From: Zerene cesonia
Taxonomy: Eukaryota > Arthropoda > Insecta > Lepidoptera > Pieridae
Assembly (NCBI RefSeq): GCF_012273895.1
Contig: NC_052119.1
Coordinates: 8,160,705 to 8,224,704 of the forward strand
Length of the DNA: 64,000 bases
Reading direction: 5' to 3'
Below, in pieces: positions 15,901-25,900 of the stretch (position 1 is its first letter; each line of letters opens with the position of its first letter). Below the pieces are notes generated by a model. The model was not told the origin of the DNA, made no database searches, and was given only the letters and a program-made list of their open reading frames with translations. Both the position numbers and the translations under genes were made by a program.

Positions 15901-15919
15901 GCGCGTGTTCCTTATCCAT
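1..15919 (-). CDS. SLC22 organic cation transporter-like gene, 5' part (partial)
   Basis: A plasma-membrane solute carrier of the major facilitator superfamily, probably moving organic cations, anions or carnitine-like compounds; the substrate cannot be read from the sequence. Three exons join in phase: 15,877-15,919, 2,988-3,099 and 1-982, giving 379 residues before the window ends. Seen directly: the N-terminal family pattern KLGDFGKYQ (13-21), a first membrane helix, a large extracellular loop with several Cys and N-glycosylation sequons (NYT, NSS, NKT), GRLCDKIGRK (146-155, MFS loop 2-3), MELVGPSRR (204-212) and DESPRWLWSQGR (262-273), the last two being SLC22 hallmarks. SLC22 proteins are usually near 550 residues, so about a third is missing off the left edge. 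The start is the ATG at 15,919, followed after 14 codons by a consensus GTGAGT donor. Introns are 2.0 and 12.8 kb. Confidence 0.93.
983..2987 (-). other. Intron 2 of SLC22 gene A
   Basis: GT donor at 2,987-2,986 and AG acceptor at 984-983. AT-rich; the short open frames on both strands near 990-1,500 show no family likeness. No repeat or RNA gene recognised. Confidence 0.8.
2988..3099 (-). CDS. SLC22 gene A, exon 2
   Basis: Phase 1 in, phase 2 out. It encodes DFGKYQAFQFFLHILAAM and onward through helix 1 to VPDHR, the standard lead into the Cys-rich extracellular loop. Acceptor TTTCAG and donor CAG|GTAAAA both fit. Confidence 0.9.
4971..5100 (+). mobile_element. Helitron-like fragment, 5' part
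   Basis: Begins CTATATACTAATAATATAAA and is followed by GTTTGTTTGTTTG and an 'open your arms' type AT-rich stretch, resembling the degraded 5' end of the CTACTAATATTATAAA family seen elsewhere in the window. No CTAG end is visible; the right limit is uncertain. Confidence 0.4.
9178..9262 (+). repeat. Copy of a dispersed lepidopteran-type repeat
   Basis: Contains CTCTGCAAATGTACATGGG followed by ACCATCAGGCGAACCAG. The same string order recurs at 25,340-25,405 (plus) and, reversed, at 22,705-22,815, so it is an old interspersed repeat rather than unique DNA. Confidence 0.6.
9275..9447 (+). mobile_element. Helitron-like nonautonomous copy, degraded
   Basis: Internal text ACGCACGGATTTTGATAGGG and the 3' end GTGCGAAGCCGCGGGCAAAAG match the 3' architecture of the other Helitron-like copies. 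The final CTAGT is mutated (TTGGTAGT) and the 5' limit is a guess. Confidence 0.5.
9600..9684 (+). repeat. Left arm of an 85-bp inverted repeat pair
   Basis: Reads GTATGTAGAATAATAG through a near-palindrome TATCGTGACACGATA to CTCTGTGCCAAATT. Its reverse complement, with a handful of mismatches, is at 10,737-10,820. The text also resembles the inner part of common moth Helitron/RTE fragments. Confidence 0.75.
10737..10820 (-). repeat. Right arm of an 85-bp inverted repeat pair
   Basis: Reverse complement of 9,600-9,684: AATTTGGCACAGAG, then TATCGTGTCACGATA, then CTACATACC. About 1.05 kb of unrelated AT-rich DNA separates the arms. Confidence 0.75.
13023..13181 (+). mobile_element. Helitron-like nonautonomous copy
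   Basis: Starts TCACGCTAATATTATAAATG, carries the internal CTGAACGGATTTTAATG text, and ends GGGACGAGCGTCTAGT. 5' TC and 3' CTAG followed by T are the expected Helitron ends; there is no coding capacity. Confidence 0.65.
15877..15919 (-). CDS. SLC22 gene A, first coding exon
   Basis: ATG at 15,919, then MDKEHALEEMMGKL and one base of a Gly codon, then donor G|GTGAGT. It splices in phase to exon 2 to give the family start KLGDFGKYQ. An AG about 30 bases above the ATG (GATTACAG|GAGTC) could be the acceptor of a 5'UTR intron. Confidence 0.88.
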
Positions 15920-15954
15920 GTTCCCGGGTATTTTCAAAGACTCCTGTAATCACA

Positions 15955-16085
15955 TGAACTGTCAACGTTGACGCCAGCGCTGTGCGGCGGCGGAGGTACG
16001 AATGAACGGCGGAACTCGTGGCGCCGAACGCGGGCGGTAAAAAGCTGCTCTTATCGCGCCGTCGACAACATAACCTAACACCACG
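15955..16085. promoter_or_regulatory. GC/CpG-rich patch upstream of SLC22 gene A
   Basis: An isolated CpG-rich stretch (GCGGCGGCGGAGG, GGCGCCGAACGCGGGCGG, CGCGCCGTCGACAAC) in AT-rich DNA, just above the first coding exon. The likely job is 5'UTR or core promoter of the minus-strand gene; no TATA box or initiator could be fixed. Confidence 0.45.
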
Positions 16086-16196
16086 TGTTTTGTGATAACG
16101 GAAAGTTCGATTGCTAAGGATATATATCCTTATTAGAACTTTGATTAGATTTTGCTTCAAGACGTTTATTATTTATATTATATTCGAACTGAATCG

Positions 16197-16232
16197 GGGC
16201 TCTTTCGTATACTCAAGTATACGAAAGAGCCC
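16197..16232. repeat. Perfect 17-bp inverted repeat with 2-base loop
   Basis: The left arm at 16,197-16,213 (GGGCTCTTTCGTATACT) is exactly complementary to 16,216-16,232, separated by CA. Such a tight perfect hairpin is unlikely by chance and lies about 280 bases upstream of the SLC22 gene A start. Confidence 0.9.
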
Positions 16233-19200
16233 GGATTTAAAGATGGATTTAAACAATTATAACAACTATCACTCGCACCATTAAACTAAAAAAAAAATAA
16301 TTTGCGTATTTATGTTTAAATTATTTAAAAGGAACGCGCACGGGTTCTTTGTATTCTTATATGATTTGTGTAATATAGATACATTTGAAAAAAATCATGT
16401 TTTTAATTTTTGCTCAAGTCATCATCATGAAAATACCAAATGACGACTCTGGAAGTATAATTTATAAACGTGTGTGAAAATAGAACAGATAAAATGTTCA
16501 TTATGTTAATCTTTTTAATTTAAATAAGTACCTATGTATGTTAATTATAAAACTGTACCACGATCATTATAAACTCACCTTAAAGCACTTTCAATTTTGA
16601 CTGCAGGTTAAATAATTTTTTTAACATTTCATAACTCCGTTTTCAGTTCACGGTCAAACTACATAAAAATTATAACTGTACATTACCGATGCGAACTCTT
16701 ATGTCCTTGACAACACCCGATACAAGTATTACATGATCTTTTGTCTAACCGACCCATATAACTTTGCTTTTTTAATAACAATTCGAAAAATATTTTCAGT
16801 TTAATTATTAGAGTAACCATATACTACAAGTTATAAAATGTGTTAACTTATTTTTTTTTTTTGGCTTGTTTGTGAAAAACATTCCATGTTTATTTAACAG
16901 AAGATGTTTATCAACATGGAATGAGATTTACAGTCAACGATTTACATTATATTGGTGGGTATACGTATTTTATAAAAAATAGAAATATTTTGCGATATAA
17001 TAAATGAAAAACGGGACAACCTTCCAGTGACATTTTAATAAATTTCAATATAATTTCTTAACTAAATAGTAGGCTTCTTTTTACAAGTCAATACATATGA
17101 TTTGGAATTAATACTAGTACCAATGTAAAAGAGTTCCCGCTGGCTAATTTAGAAATGCGCATCGATATTGATTAAGTAATTAAGCGAGGTCATGACTAAT
17201 CTTGGCGCCAATTTATGTACTTTGTTAATACAAGCGAGTCGTGATGTCATAATTGAGGTAAATACTCAGAAAATGACCCTTCAATGTAGTTAATTTATCA
17301 AGTATTGCAACTTGATTCGATAAGGTATTATTTTGTTAAATATATAGAGACTTAGATAGAAGCTTTCAGATGAATATCAGATTTAATAATCAAATAATTC
17401 TTAACAGGGAAATAGACGGTAAAGATTAACACTAATAAAATTTTTATAACTAAATAAATTATAAAAATTAATTATAACTACAATGCAAACTAATATGTAA
17501 TAAACAAATTGTCATATTTAATTATATATTTAAATATATAAAAAATTAATTAAGATATAGAGTAAATTTGAAAATGAGGTAAATAAATTCAGAATATGTT
17601 AACGGCGTGATATTATTGCGCAACGCGTCCTAGCCAGCGGTCAGTGACCTCTCATTGATATGTAAGTTACAATTATAGAAACGCGAACGTATGTTATAAA
17701 ATTGTCATTAAAAAAAATTCCACTCCAGTCAGCAAACGGCTGTACCACAGCAAACACAATCAAGCGACACCTACATCCCAATTGCTTTTCCTTATTATTT
17801 AAATTGATATCTTAAAAGTGTGTGCATATATTATTTTTTTTTTAACATTCTTTTATTAGCTTTACGTGTTTGTATGTTTGTTTATAACTGAATTCTTTAA
17901 ACTCAATTTTGACCCACTTTAAACGGACAGATTTAATTCAAACCTGGTTCACTTATAAAGAATGGATGCCACCACAATAATTACATACGTTTATTTTATT
18001 ATCCTGGTTAAGATCGCCAGGCTTAAATAATTTCTATCCATATACTCTATATAATAGCAAACTGTGAGACAATTTAATTGATTCCATCGCGCGTGTTTTT
18101 TAGTTTTCTTCTACTATATATTTTATTAGCATACATATCAATACTCATATATAATGACATAATGGTTTGAAAACTATATAAAGACGTATATAGTAAGTGA
18201 TAATAAAGGCAGCTACACGAGAACTTATCAGATATGATGACATTAATTAGAGTATTTGCACATAAAACAACCTTATAGCGGATAAATTGTTTAGGACTTA
18301 AGTATGTCAATCAATTTCCGTACAACTTTGAGGGAATGTCTGCACAAGGCCCACCCAGCTGTTTTACGAATATTTACGTCATTAAAAAAAATTGAATTAA
18401 ATAAGAATTTCAATTCGACAGTATTTTTAGACTTTGTTAGCTACTCGATAACTTGACCGATTGATTGACCGTGATTCTTTTAGTGTTTCATAAGAAATTG
18501 TTGTCATTTGGTCAAATTTTATAATCTGGGGAAGAAACTTCATTCCCAGGAACGTTTGTGCTAGTGGCTTTTTTGCCGAAAATAATGCAATAATAAATAT
18601 TGTTATAATTAAAGCCATTTTGAATTATGTATGTAATATTTTTCACATTCATAGTGTTCATAATATATAAACTCAATCTCAAAACATTTTTATTATGTAA
18701 TATGTAAATACATTAATATATTACTTGCATTTTCCTCGAATAAGATGACTTAACACGTAAGCTATAGGGGATTCACTGCAAAGGACACAAGGAAACCGGT
18801 CCATTCACTAATAGTGGTTATTTTCATCTTTAATGAGAATATTTTTAGTGCAAACATACTTTGAAAATAGATATAACTGCGAATATGTTAATCAATTGAT
18901 AATCTAGTTGGTAATGGATGGAATTTCATGCCAAATCAATGTTCAAGCTAAGATTTTTGTGAGAAGATAATGACTACAATGTCGATGTAAGAAATTAATG
19001 TATATCTGTATTGATAATGTAAAGCTGAAGAGTTTGTATATTTAAACGCACTAACCTCAATAATTAGTGGACCGATTTTAAAAATTATTATATCGTAGGT
19101 TATGTAGATCCTTGAGTGCTAGAGGCTATTAATATGTAGATACCACAAGTTTACTTTGTGTATCAAAATAAAATTTCTATCAAAATATTCCATTTGTTCT

Positions 19201-19622
19201 TGTTTTGTGATAATTATTTTAATCCATATTTTTATTATCATTTAGTCTTAGAGCAATTAAATAACAAGCCTTTACACAGGCGAAGGAAATTCCCATTAAC
19301 ATGGGATCTCATTGCGGTCTCCAGACACAAAAAGATGATGTTTATTAAAAGGCATCTAATTTATCGTTTTCTGAAGTCATGTTTTGTCCTTTAACATTAA
19401 GTGAATGTGCGTAATTCTTGAAAGTACCAAGAGGAACGTAATTACTTTTAATAAACATATATGATATTAATAGGATATTATTCTATGGATATGGATTTAT
19501 CTTACATAGGTAAAAAAATGTTTACCTATGTATTTCTTAGGATTATAATATATAAAACCGGATTTAAACCTATTCCAGTAACAATAACATTTTATAACGC
19601 TATCATAAAATATCCTTTACAG
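16233..19622. other. Intergenic region between the two head-to-head SLC22 genes
   Basis: AT-rich. It must hold the start of the second SLC22 gene, whose first coding exon I could not find. It includes an 11-bp perfect inverted repeat (16,880-16,890 with 16,913-16,923, CATTCCATGTT) and a degraded Helitron-like stretch near 19,010-19,130. No other gene is supportable. Confidence 0.6.
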
Positions 19623-19905
19623 AATTGGCACCATCCATGAAGATGTAACAACGGATGTTCTTGGCAAAATCGGTACATGGCAGTGGATGGTGACACTATT
19701 ATCTACAGCACTGGTAATACCTACTATGTTGAATCACTATGACGATATGTTTCTACTGAAACCGTCTCAGGACATACTCTGTGCACCAAGCCAAGAGTTT
19801 ATAAATAGAAGCCTGTGCAGTTACACAATCACCAATAATTCTGCGGTGGTGAGTTGTGACAAATGGCTTGTCAAATTTATGTGGCTGTTTTGGATTAAAA
19901 AGACG
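19623..19905 (+). CDS. SLC22 gene B, first exon found
   Basis: Acceptor TTTACAG; one base finishes a split codon, then 94 codons from IGTIHEDVTTDVLGKIGTWQ to WIKKT, ending ACG|GTAATC. A donor-like GTGAGT at about 19,849 was not used, because it would remove the Cys-x2-Trp to Trp-x3-Cys spacing that matches SLC22 when the later donor is used. There is no in-frame ATG above the acceptor (a TAA intervenes), so an upstream exon is required. Confidence 0.75.
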
Positions 19906-22900
19906 GTAATCTTCTTCTTCTTAATATATATAAATCTCGTGTCACAATGTTTGTCCTCAATGGACTCCTAAACCACTTAACCGATTATAATAAAATTCGC
20001 ACACCATGTGCAGTTCGATCCAACTTGAGAGATAGGATAGTTTATATTGTTTCAATTGCGATAAATGACTACCCGGGCGAAGCTGGGGCGTGCAGCTAGT
20101 TGTTGTATAGAAAATACTAATCTATTAATACTTTTTTCAAAAGATTCAAACGTGTTGCTCTCCGCTAGTCTATAACGATATAACTAAGAAGTTAAATGTG
20201 CTTTGTTCTATCTGAGTATAGAAGTTCTTGTTAAGTTCTGAATATACAAGATATATGATAGATTGTATTAATTACATTAAATTGTACTTACCTACCCCGT
20301 AACGATCTGTTAAATTCTTTCAGTTTCATGAATAATAAACGCTGTTTCTCATTCCAGCATTTTCCTAATAAAATAAAAACGTTGGAACTTTCTGAACCTT
20401 GACATTTGTCCTACTCCTACTCTTTATCACATGTCATTTAAATATCACATGCTCATTTACCTAGCGTAGAAAAACCTCTCAACTTTTGAACTTCAGAATT
20501 ATTTTGTATCCTATTTATATAGGCTATTTGTTGGCTAGTTGGCAAAAAGGCAAAGGTTTTTAAAACGAAAAAAGAAACAAATAATGCAACGTAGTCTGCT
20601 AAAAATCGCATTAAACTATATATTATCTTAAATCCGCAAAAAATCAAATTTGTATAACAAGCCCGGCTTTTTATCGTCTAAAATCTGAAACCACCGACCA
20701 TTTTGAAACAGTATATTCACATGACTTGTGGTTTGCAATTTAATAACTAGATCCGCAACATCAATATAGGTGGGTAGTTTGATATCGTGTTGAAAACCGT
20801 CAATTATTTGTTAGCATTTACGTGTTAAGTGGCCAAACGGAAGACTGCAAGATTCTGTACATTGATACTTCATTAGTTAGTCGTTTTAACAGAATAAAAA
20901 ATTATAATGTATGAAGCTATAAAGCATAACTTAAATACACACTTAAATATATTTAAAAAACCGTAAATTAAACTATTTTAATCAATTTAAAATTATTAAA
21001 TTGCAGAGCAATGTGCAATAATTTATAGAAAAACTTATGAACTAAAATACAAAATAAATTAAGTTATAGGTATAGTCAAACATTTCCATTAAGTTATATA
21101 TCAATCATTATACTTGCACATGCAATTAACCTTTTCATCTTTCTATGTTGATGTTTGATTGTATGTTAATTGTTATCATTGCAGTGGCTCATATTCTGTG
21201 ATAAGATGCAACTGTTATCAACAACAGTAATATGCCGTTCGGGTTTGGTATTTGGATGTATAATATTTGGGGTTATTTCTGACAGGTAATTATTCTTATC
21301 TAATCAAATTAACTTATATATTTCAGTTGATTCTTGTTTCAGAATAAAATATATGAAACAATATGTATTTACAACCAACGTCCGACCCAAAGGCGAAGGA
21401 GGTTCTCAAAACTACTGTTATTTTTTGACATTGTTACTATATAATCTGTGGGTTTTCAACCGATTGACGTGATTCTTTTCGGTTCGATAGAGAGTTAGAA
21501 TTTGAAATGCTGCCTCATCTCCGGGAACATCGGCGTCCTATTTTGTGTAAAAGAGCTATATTTGTGTCATAGCGAGCCACCGAGAAAGTGGTTCACCCTG
21601 TGGCAAGCGTAAGGGTAAGTGTCCTGCAAAGATGACGGACTACAGACTGGGAAGGGTACGGAAACTGACCTCCAGCTCTCACACTCACCGAACGAAACAC
21701 GATGGTATTAAAATGCTACTGTTTCACGCCGATTTCTGTGGGCTGTGGTAACTTCCCTGGTTCGAGCTGGTGTAATTCGTGACTAAACGTGTTCAACTCC
21801 TATATTTAAATGTATTTAAATATATAATAATATATAAATATATATAGATAGTTATGATTATAGTTTAGGTATGCCACTTATTTAATTAACGTAAAACATA
21901 TTACAGTTCATCTGCGATTATATTGCTTTCGAACGGTTGATATTGCTATTTTCTAATAGCATTTTAATTTAAATCAAACCGGTTTACAAAAAATTATGAA
22001 GATAATTGAAAAGTTCTGAAAAATAAATACTATATATTTTAAATGATCTCATTTACTTACGTCGGGTATTTTTTCAGTTTTGGAAGAAGGATAGCCATTT
22101 TCGGTAGTTTGATTGCTGACCTTGTATTCAGACTTACTTTGGTCTTTTGTGACTCGGAGAGTTGGTACCGCCTGTTAATATTTCTAAAATCCTTGTTCAC
22201 AAGCGCTAATTGTTACTTGGAATTAATTCTTGGTATGTCATTTGTATTGTTATTTAGTACTTACATTTCCATGCGTGCCTGTTAAGGCATTAACCTTTTG
22301 AGGTCCACCTCAGACTAAAAAAGATTAAATTGTAATTTGATTTAGTGAAAGACATATTTATTATATACTTACATTATTTAAGAATTTATATCTGAATTGG
22401 GTGAATACTTATTTTAAATACAAAACACAGCTACTAAAACAATAAAGACAATGTTCCAATTCCGATATTTATTCGACTTATTTTTTGAGTTGCAATACTT
22501 TCTATAAAATTATAAATATACACTTCCTATTTTTAATAAACAACGTCGAGAATGTCCTTGCGAGACTAAATTATTTTGTAACTGTACGTAAATATTTTTA
22601 CTTCGATAAATACATATATCTACGTAACTATCCACCCAAATTCAGTTGAGACAATTATAAAGTTTCATGTACGTAGTTATGTACCTATGAAATATAGCAG
22701 TATTAAAAAAACGAACAGACCGGTGGTTCGCCTGACGATAAGCGATCACAACCTTTCTAGGAGAATTACCCTTTATTGTCCTCGCACCGAAGACCGCACG
22801 AAGAAATATAAGAACCTCTTCAATTCTGTACATTGAGTTAAAAGTACCTAATTATACCGCATAACCTCGTGTAACGATTTTATTTATAGGATTTCTATTC

Positions 22901-25900
22901 TTTCGAATTGATTACCTAGTTAATAAGTTGAATACCATTTATAGATAAACCGATAATTACAAAAGTAAAATAATTGGTTTTTGAGAAAATAAGCAAAACG
23001 ATTATCAACAAATTGTATTGTTTTTAGTGAAAATTAGTTAACAGCTTACTTTCTTCGATGAAATCAATTAAGTAAATAAAATGAAAACACAACTACGGAA
23101 ATAATAGATCTTTCAAGGTTATTTCACGTTTATTTCTGCATACTGTGAGATACTTGTCTTGATCCTTGATGTTGGTACCTACGTGATCTGAATGAATATT
23201 GACTTATATTAATCATATCAAAGATTCCCATAGGATTACTTCATGGTCGTAGATATGAGAAACTAGCAAATTTACTGCGTTTCTAACGCGCCCCCCAGGG
23301 GAATTAGAAACCTATTAAAATATAGATCATTTTATTTATGTCACAGGTATATTGTCAAAGCTGTAATATTACAATTTCTCTAATGATAGTTATTAAAATG
23401 TAGCTATTGTTATGTTAACAGTATGCGAAATCGCAAGCAATAGTTGGCGGACGAAACTAAGCCTTATAGTTTCAACCCCACGGATTCTTGCTTCTCTCTG
23501 CCTTATTCCGTTCGCTAATGCTGCACCTAATCTGGATACATACAACTTCATTACTTTTTTGCTTGGAACACTATTGCTGATCATATTAAGGTAAGATCTA
23601 ATGTTTTAACGCATTTTAATGCAGTTTTTCGATGAAGTTCTTTATAGTTGCATGTTACTCTGTGGTAAGGACTTCGGACTTAAATCAGAAAGTCGGGGGT
23701 TCAAAACAATTTATTTCCATGTTATCCACATCACTGCTCTCGTAGAATTACAGGTTTAACCTCTTGTACCAATCCGCACTTCGCCAGCGTGGTGGGTTAT
23801 GGCCTGGATCACAGATAATTAAATAGTTATCTACTACGTAACTTGAACCTTTATATGAGGCCTGTGTCCCTATAGTGAGAGCATGATATGGGCTGATGAT
23901 ACCTGATATCTATTGATGGTAACTGATCAATTTAAAAACAATCACAATGATCACAATGAGAGCAGACCAAAGGGATAAAACAGATAAGAGTAGCAAATTT
24001 GAACTTTAATGTCACACCGCATTTTATGGCATCGAACGTCTTAAGTCGCGCTGATAATCATAACCTTGTAATAGTTATTTTTATAAACACTGATAATTTA
24101 ACATTGTGAATATCTATAAGCTATAATAAATAACTTTGCACTGCGCAATTACCTATGTACGAATATATTTCTAAAAGCCCTTTGATTACATTTTACTAGG
24201 GAGATGCAAACCAAAATGAATTTTTTTTTACTGAATATAATCACGTCATGTTTTTTTTTGTTAGTAATGGTGTATGTAATAGTGTTAACAACTAGTTTTT
24301 ATCAAGAAGGATTTTACATTTATATTTCTCGATTCTGTTTATATCACAAAAATATATAAGAACAAATTTCATTTATGCGTATTTCACAAAAACAATTTCA
24401 AGAGTATACTGTGGTAGCAAAAAAAAGTGAAGTCTATTCTAAAATTCGTAAACGAAATTCGAACGCCTCGAAAAATTAAGAAACTAACCAAATAATACCT
24501 ACTGCAGATGGATACCTGAATCACCCCAATGGTTACTCTACAATAGGAAAATACCGAAGGCGGAAAAGACATTATTTAATGCGGCAAAGAAAAATGGCGT
24601 CAAGCTATGCAGTGAATTTAAAATAAGACCAGTAAATAACAAAGTAGGTACGTCTGTGTTTATTCGTATAAAAATATTTAAAGCACAGTACAGAGACTTA
24701 TTTACTGTGTGCTTTATCATTTTCTTGGAGTTATTTTTAAAAGTTAGTTCGGAAATTATACCAGTCAAACGCAATATTAAACAAAAGCATATCTAATCTT
24801 AAAATATATAATAATCAAATGACGTCTATGCGTAGTGTTGAAACTTCTTAGATTATTTAATTATGCTGATACCAGATCCCATAAATGTAATAACTTGGTT
24901 CTAAAATACATAATACAATACGATTTATTATACAACCATCAGATATCCTTATCGAATACAGAACATTATCACAGTATGCGTCTAAAGTTCGTTCGTGTTC
25001 GAAAGTTCGAAGTGTTTTTTTTTTAGTTGTTTTCCCCTTTTCCTTTTCGTCCTATCAGCATCTTATATTTCATTGCTGTTTTTCACAATCCCTTATGCAG
25101 TCAATCCACTCTAACGTAAGTCGAACACGCTTCAGCACGAATTGGACCAGCTCGCACCAGGAAAGGTTGACTCACCTCCACAGAAGTTCGGCGTGAAATA
25201 GTAGCATACGAATACTTTTTCGTTCCGTCAGTGCCGTATCCTTTCCCAGTTCTTTCCTATATTCCCCTCGTCAATTCTTACTTTGTCCCGTACCATTTAA
25301 GTCGGCAATCAATAAAGAGGCATAAGGCCCTAAGGTAAACGACCTTACGCCTCTGCAAATGTTTATGGACTGGGGTAGCGTTTATCATCAGGCGACACAC
25401 CAGCTCCTTTGCCGTGCGTGACATATTTTTTTTTAAATAAAAAACTAACATTAAATTAAAATAATTTATTTTACAGGCTTACGACTGTTTAGAAGAAGAG
25501 TGGACATGTTTGATGATTTTAAGCAACAATAACGTGAGATTATTAATAATCGTGAGCCTTTGGTTCTGGGCGTTATATAATTTTCTGTTTGCTCCATTGT
25601 TCATAAAACTACATACGCGGATGCAAGCATATTCCCCGCTTCATAATCTGAGCATAGTTGTATTTTTAGGACTTTTAAATATTTTTATCATGATGAAGAT
25701 TAAAATGAGATATTTGTTGACAATAAATATAATAGTTTTGGGAAGTTCAACCGCTTTCGTGACCTTCTTGGAACAAACAGATTTTAATGTAAGCAGTATA
25801 ATTTATTAATAAGCTGTTAATATAATATGTCATGTCATTATATAAAGGAACTTCGGCTATGGTGGTGCATACCGTTATACGTGTTCATATATTATTATAA

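Noticed and set aside
19484..19509. ATGGATATGGATTTATC... with donor ATAG|GTAAAA as first exon of SLC22 gene B
   Set aside because: It ends in phase 1, while the 19,623 exon needs phase 2; joining gives a stop within a few codons.
19687..19971. ATG at 19,687 as the start of SLC22 gene B, and reading through to 19,971
   Set aside because: It would drop the conserved start DVLGKIGTWQW, and reading on past 19,905 loses family likeness and enters a Helitron copy.
24384..24774. Two minus-strand open frames
   Set aside because: They lie opposite SLC22 gene B exon 5, whose plus-strand PESPQW motif and splice sites are convincing.
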